DNA of 64,000 nt, from assembly GCF_009928425.1 (NCBI RefSeq), contig NZ_JAABNS010000001.1, positions 1,550,001-1,614,000 on the forward strand, written 5' to 3'. Below the pieces are notes generated by a model. The model did not search any database. It was not told the origin of the DNA and saw only the letters and a program-made list of their open reading frames with translations. This document shows positions 60,502 through 64,000 of this stretch, in pieces; the stretch's first letter is position 1; every line of letters begins with the position of its first letter. A program made the position numbers and the translations under genes. The DNA comes from Pseudarthrobacter sp. ATCC 49987 (GTDB lineage: Bacteria; Actinomycetota; Actinomycetes; Actinomycetales; Micrococcaceae).

Positions 60502-62307
60502 TTGGGACAGAAGGTTTCAGCCCGCAACCAGGCATCAGCCGGCGAGCGAGCATCGGTGCAGAAGCTGCGGACGCGGCCCCACGCGCAGGTGCTGATCATC
60601 GGCGGCGGCATCAACGGAGTGGGCACGTTCCGGGACCTCGCCCTGCAGGGTGTGGACGTCGCCCTCGTGGAGCGCGGGGACTACTGCCAGGGGGCCAGCG
60701 GCGCCTCCTCGCACATGATCCATGGCGGCATCCGCTACCTCGAGAACGGCGAGTTCCGCCTCGTCCAGGAATCGGTCGTGGAACGCAACCGGCTGCTGCG
60801 CATCGCACCGCATTACGTGAAGCCGCTGCAGACCACCATCCCGATCTTCAGCACGTTCTCCGGGATCCTCGCCGCTCCGCTGCGCTTCCTGACCCACAAG
60901 CAGCAGGGCGCCCCCAAGGAACGCGGCGCGTTCCTGATCAAGCTCGGACTGAGCATGTACGACTTCTTTTCCCGCGACGGCGGCACCGTGCCGCGCCACC
61001 AGTTCCGCGGCCGCAAGCGTGCCCTGGCCGAACTGCCGCGCCTGCACCCGGGCATCAAGTACGCGGCCACGTATTTTGACGCTTCGGTCCACAACCCGGA
61101 GCGCCTGACCCTGGACGTGCTGCAGGACGGTGAAAAGGCCGGCGCCGCGGGCCCTAGTGACGCCCGCGCCAGCAACTACCTCTCACTCGTGGCCGCCAGG
61201 GACGCTGCTGGAGCCGGCCGGAGCGGAAGCACCGTGGAACTCCGGGACGAGCTCACCGGTGAAGTGTTCGAATTCTCCGCGGACGTCATCGTCAACACCA
61301 CCGGCGCCTGGGTCGACCAGACCAACCAGGCGATGGGCGCGGCATCGGCCTTCATGGGCGGCACCAAGGGCTCACACATCGTGCTGGACCACCCGGAACT
61401 GCTGGCCGCCTGCAACGGCCGCGAGATCTTCTTCGAACACACCGACGGCCGGATCGTGCTGATCTACCCGATGGGCGACCGGGTCCTGGTCGGCACCACG
61501 GACGTCGACGCCGACATGGCCGAGGACGCCGTGTGCACCGAGGACGAGATCAACTACTTCTTCGACCTGATCGGCCACGTGTTCCCGGACATCACCGTTG
61601 AGCGTGACCAGATCGTCTACACCTTCGCCGGAGTCCGTCCGCTGCCCAGGCACGACGCCACCCAGCCGGGCTTTGTCAGCCGCGACTACCGGATCGAACG
61701 CCGCGCCGGTGCCGGCCCCGCCGCGCCGGACAGCGGCGGCGCCGTCGTGCTCAGCCTCGTCGGTGGAAAGTGGACCACGTTCCGGGCCCTCGCCGAACAC
61801 CTGAGCAACAATGTCCTCGCCGAACTCGGGATGGAACGGAAGGTCTCGACGGCGAAACTCGCCATCGGCGGCGGTGCGGGCTTCCCCGACAGCGAGGACG
61901 GCGTGCAGCGCTGGATCAAGGCGCACATGGCGGCCGGCCGCGATGCGGACCGCACCGCCGGGTTGCTGACACGCTACGGCACCCGCGCCGGGGAAGTCAT
62001 CAGCTTCCTCGATGGCGCCCCGGACGCCACCCCGGACCGGCTCCTGCACTCGACCCGCGAACTCAGCGTCCGCGAACTGGAGTTCATGGCCCGGAACGAG
62101 CAGATCGGGCACCTGATCGACGTCCTGATCCGCCGCACCTCCCTGGCCTTCCGCGGGCTGGTGACCGGCGAACTGCTGAACGAGGTTGCCGACATCCTCG
62201 CCGGACCGCTGGGCTGGGACGCGGCAACCCGGGCCTCCGAGATCAGCGACGCTCAGGAGGTGCTCAAACGGTTCCACGGCGTCCAGGTCCACAGCCTGGT
62301 CTCCTGA
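60502..62307 (+). CDS. glpD: Aerobic glycerol-3-phosphate dehydrogenase
   Basis: Flavoprotein that oxidises glycerol 3-phosphate to dihydroxyacetone phosphate at the membrane. The 601-aa protein has the FAD loop VLIIGGGINGVGTFRDLALQ near residues 31-50. ASGASSHMIHGGIRYLENGE, GTKGSHIVLDH, VLVGTTDVDAD and FAGVRPLPRHD follow. A C-terminal cap domain starts near residue 440. The TTG start follows AAAGGAG. It is first of a glycerol uptake and use cluster with glpF and glpK. Confidence 0.95.
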   Translation: MGQKVSARNQASAGERASVQKLRTRPHAQVLIIGGGINGVGTFRDLALQGVDVALVERGDYCQGASGASSHMIHGGIRYLENGEFRLVQESVVERNRLLRIAPHYVKPLQTTIPIFSTFSGILAAPLRFLTHKQQGAPKERGAFLIKLGLSMYDFFSRDGGTVPRHQFRGRKRALAELPRLHPGIKYAATYFDASVHNPERLTLDVLQDGEKAGAAGPSDARASNYLSLVAARDAAGAGRSGSTVELRDELTGEVFEFSADVIVNTTGAWVDQTNQAMGAASAFMGGTKGSHIVLDHPELLAACNGREIFFEHTDGRIVLIYPMGDRVLVGTTDVDADMAEDAVCTEDEINYFFDLIGHVFPDITVERDQIVYTFAGVRPLPRHDATQPGFVSRDYRIERRAGAGPAAPDSGGAVVLSLVGGKWTTFRALAEHLSNNVLAELGMERKVSTAKLAIGGGAGFPDSEDGVQRWIKAHMAAGRDADRTAGLLTRYGTRAGEVISFLDGAPDATPDRLLHSTRELSVRELEFMARNEQIGHLIDVLIRRTSLAFRGLVTGELLNEVADILAGPLGWDAATRASEISDAQEVLKRFHGVQVHSLVS

Positions 62308-62318
62308 TAGACCCCGGC

Positions 62319-62339
62319 CCCGGACGGGGGACGTCCGGG
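62319..62339 (+). other. Hairpin between glpD and glpF
   Basis: CCCGGAC pairs with GTCCGGG across a 7-nt loop, 12 nt after the glpD stop. It has no T-run and may only modulate read-through or protect the mRNA within the 155-bp gap. Confidence 0.35.
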
Positions 62340-62462
62340 CGCAAGGACTGCGTGGTTCCCTGGGGACCGGCGCAGTGGCCGGCCGGCGGCGCCAACGCAC
62401 TGCCGGCCCAACAGCCCCTCAAACTCGCGAGGGACTGACAACAGAAAATAGAGGAGTCAAAG

Positions 62463-63212
62463 ATGTCTCTTGGAATAGTTTTCCTGTCCGAAGTATTCGG
62501 TACCGCAATGCTGACCCTGCTGGGTTGCGGCGTTGTGGCAAACGTTGCACTCAAAGGCACCAAGGGCAACAACGGCGGGTTCCTGATGGTCACCTGGGGA
62601 TGGGGCATCGCCGTCTTCTCCGGCGTCTACGTTGCCGCCCAGTCCGGGGCGCACCTGAACCCCGCCGTCACGTTCGGCCTGCTGGTCAACGGCAAGAAAG
62701 AGTACGCTCCCGGCGTCCCCGTCGACTTCGCCTCCACGCTCACCTACTTCGGCGGTGAACTGCTCGGAGCCTTCCTCGGCGCCGTGGTGATGTGGCTGGC
62801 CTACAAGCAGCACTTCGACGCCGAGCCCGAGCCCGCCAGCCAGCTGGCAGTGTTCTCCACCGGGCCGGCCATCCGCTCCACCCCGTGGAACCTGATCACG
62901 GAGATCATCGGCACCTTCGTCCTCGTCTTCGTCATCCTCGCCTTCGGCGGAACACCGTCGGGTCTTGGCCCGCTCGCTGTGGCACTGCTGGTTGTTGGCA
63001 TCGGCGTCTCCCTCGGTGGACCCACCGGCTACGCCATCAACCCGGCCCGCGACCTCGGCCCCCGCATCGCCCACGCGCTGCTGCCCATGAAGGGCAAGGG
63101 TTCCTCCGACTGGAGCTACTCCTGGATTCCCGTCGTCGGACCGCTGGTTGGCGGAGGCCTCGCCGGCCTCGTCGCAGCGGTCGTGCCGATCATCGCCACC
63201 GCAGCCGCCTAA
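62463..63212 (+). CDS. glpF: Glycerol uptake facilitator (aquaglyceroporin)
   Basis: Channel for glycerol diffusion across the membrane. The 249-aa protein has six transmembrane helices and both half-helix motifs: SGAHLNPAVTFG (NPA at 66-68) and GYAINPARDLGPRIAH (NPA at 193-195). The Asp after the second NPA is typical of glycerol facilitators rather than strict water channels. The ATG follows a GAGGAG site. glpK begins 51 nt later. Confidence 0.95.
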   Translation: MSLGIVFLSEVFGTAMLTLLGCGVVANVALKGTKGNNGGFLMVTWGWGIAVFSGVYVAAQSGAHLNPAVTFGLLVNGKKEYAPGVPVDFASTLTYFGGELLGAFLGAVVMWLAYKQHFDAEPEPASQLAVFSTGPAIRSTPWNLITEIIGTFVLVFVILAFGGTPSGLGPLAVALLVVGIGVSLGGPTGYAINPARDLGPRIAHALLPMKGKGSSDWSYSWIPVVGPLVGGGLAGLVAAVVPIIATAAA

Positions 63213-63263
63213 ACCACCCCTACTGACTCATTCAACTGCCAGCCCCAAGACAAGGACGTCAAC

Positions 63264-64000
63264 ATGAACCAGTACGTAATCGCCATTGATCAGGGCACCA
63301 CCAGCACCCGCGCCATTGTGTTCGACCACAGCGGCAACATCGTCTCCTCGGGCCAGATGGAACACGAGCAGATCTTCCCGCAGGCAGGCTGGGTGGAGCA
63401 CGATCCCGCCGAGATCTGGAACAACACCCGCGAAGTCATCGCCTCCGCCCTGTCCAAGGCGAACCTGACCCGCCACGACATCGCCGCCGTCGGCATCACC
63501 AACCAGCGCGAGACCGCCGTCGTCTGGGATAAAACGACCGGCAAGGCCGTGTACAACGCGATCGTCTGGCAGGACACCCGCACCCAGCCGATCGTGGACG
63601 AACTGGCCAAGGACGGCGGACCGGAGCGTTTCAAGCAGAAGGTCGGCCTGCCGCTGGCCACCTACTTCTCCGGCACCAAGATCAAGTGGATCCTGGATAA
63701 CGTCGAGGGTGCCCGCGCCAAGGCCGAGGCCGGGGACCTTGTCTTCGGCAACACCGACTGCTGGGTGCTCTGGAACCTCACCGGCGGGACCGACGGCGGT
63801 GTCCACGTCACAGACGTCACCAACGCCTCGAGGACCATGTTCATGGACCTGGAGACGCTCTCCTGGGACCAGGAGATCCTGGACGCCTTCGGTGTCCCGG
63901 CCTCGATGATGCCGGCCATCAAGTCCTCCTCCGAGGTCTACGGCACGGTCCACACCTCCCAGTTGCTGCGCGAAGTCCCGGTTGCCGGCATCCTCGGCGA
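63264..64000 (+). CDS. glpK: Glycerol kinase (3' end beyond window)
   Basis: Phosphorylates glycerol entering through GlpF. The first 245 residues are visible and begin [21 protein letters not shown] (N-terminal ATP site). The substrate motif [13 protein letters not shown] follows, then [17 protein letters not shown] and [29 protein letters not shown] and [13 protein letters not shown] are also intact. The ATG has AAGGA 7-8 nt upstream. The gene runs off the right edge without interruption. Confidence 0.97.
   Translation, partial: MNQYVIAIDQGTTSTRAIVFDHSGNIVSSGQMEHEQIFPQAGWVEHDPAEIWNNTREVIASALSKANLTRHDIAAVGITNQRETAVVWDKTTGKAVYNAIVWQDTRTQPIVDELAKDGGPERFKQKVGLPLATYFSGTKIKWILDNVEGARAKAEAGDLVFGNTDCWVLWNLTGGTDGGVHVTDVTNASRTMFMDLETLSWDQEILDAFGVPASMMPAIKSSSEVYGTVHTSQLLREVPVAGILG

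Overview
The window looks like a core chromosomal segment of a high-GC Gram-positive bacterium, most probably a member of the Micrococcaceae close to Arthrobacter or Pseudarthrobacter. This is inferred from the very high GC content, frequent GTG and TTG starts, a MurT-type Mur ligase, an actinobacterial integration host factor, a PriA without helicase motifs, an acVLRF1-type release factor, a DUF222/HNH protein, and the gene order. No rRNA, tRNA, CRISPR array, insertion sequence or prophage was found.

Left block (1-19.2 kb): murT (leftward, cut by the edge) diverges from pdxT-yebC-ruvC-ruvA-ruvB, followed by yajC-secD-secF and the stringent-response gene rsh. The apt gene that often separates secF from rsh in actinobacteria is not there. 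Leftward genes follow: an AbiEi-like protein, a DUF349 protein and a membrane-anchored cyclophilin. Then come hisS, a convergent APC permease and aspS. A 74-nt near-perfect palindrome plus a third half-site lies between the cyclophilin gene and hisS.

Accessory stretch (19.2-25.4 kb): a GNAT acetyltransferase, a 62-aa orphan, a P-loop protein whose Walker A lysine is asparagine, a DUF222/HNH protein, an unrecognised protein with a possible helix-hairpin-helix, and an acVLRF1 ribosome-rescue protein. Three gaps of 445-540 bp here have no convincing gene and may be decayed sequence.

Second core block (25.4-39.7 kb): rarA, a cupin gene with a clear promoter and operator palindrome, rpsD, two small membrane-associated proteins (DUF948 and DUF6167-like), alaS, ruvX, mltG, the shikimate genes aroE-aroC-aroK-aroB, a TPR protein, efp and nusB. 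A leftward PrsW-type protease shares the nusB terminator.

Pyrimidine and downstream block (41-56.4 kb): pyrR-pyrB-pyrC-(PH-like membrane protein)-carA-carB-pyrF, tightly overlapped and preceded by a sequence matching the PyrR RNA-binding consensus. It is followed by mihF-gmk-rpoZ-coaBC-metK and priA. The order matches the Mycobacterium tuberculosis Rv1379-Rv1402 region.

Right end (56.4-64 kb): a leftward cluster of a glycosyltransferase, an alpha/beta hydrolase and an aldo/keto reductase, then a SorC-family regulator diverging from glpD-glpF-glpK (glpK cut by the edge).

I found no multi-gene system that is clearly new. The most promising unexplained signals are the palindromic element before hisS, the four phased direct repeats before alaS, the cupin promoter-operator, and the possible SorC control of glycerol genes.
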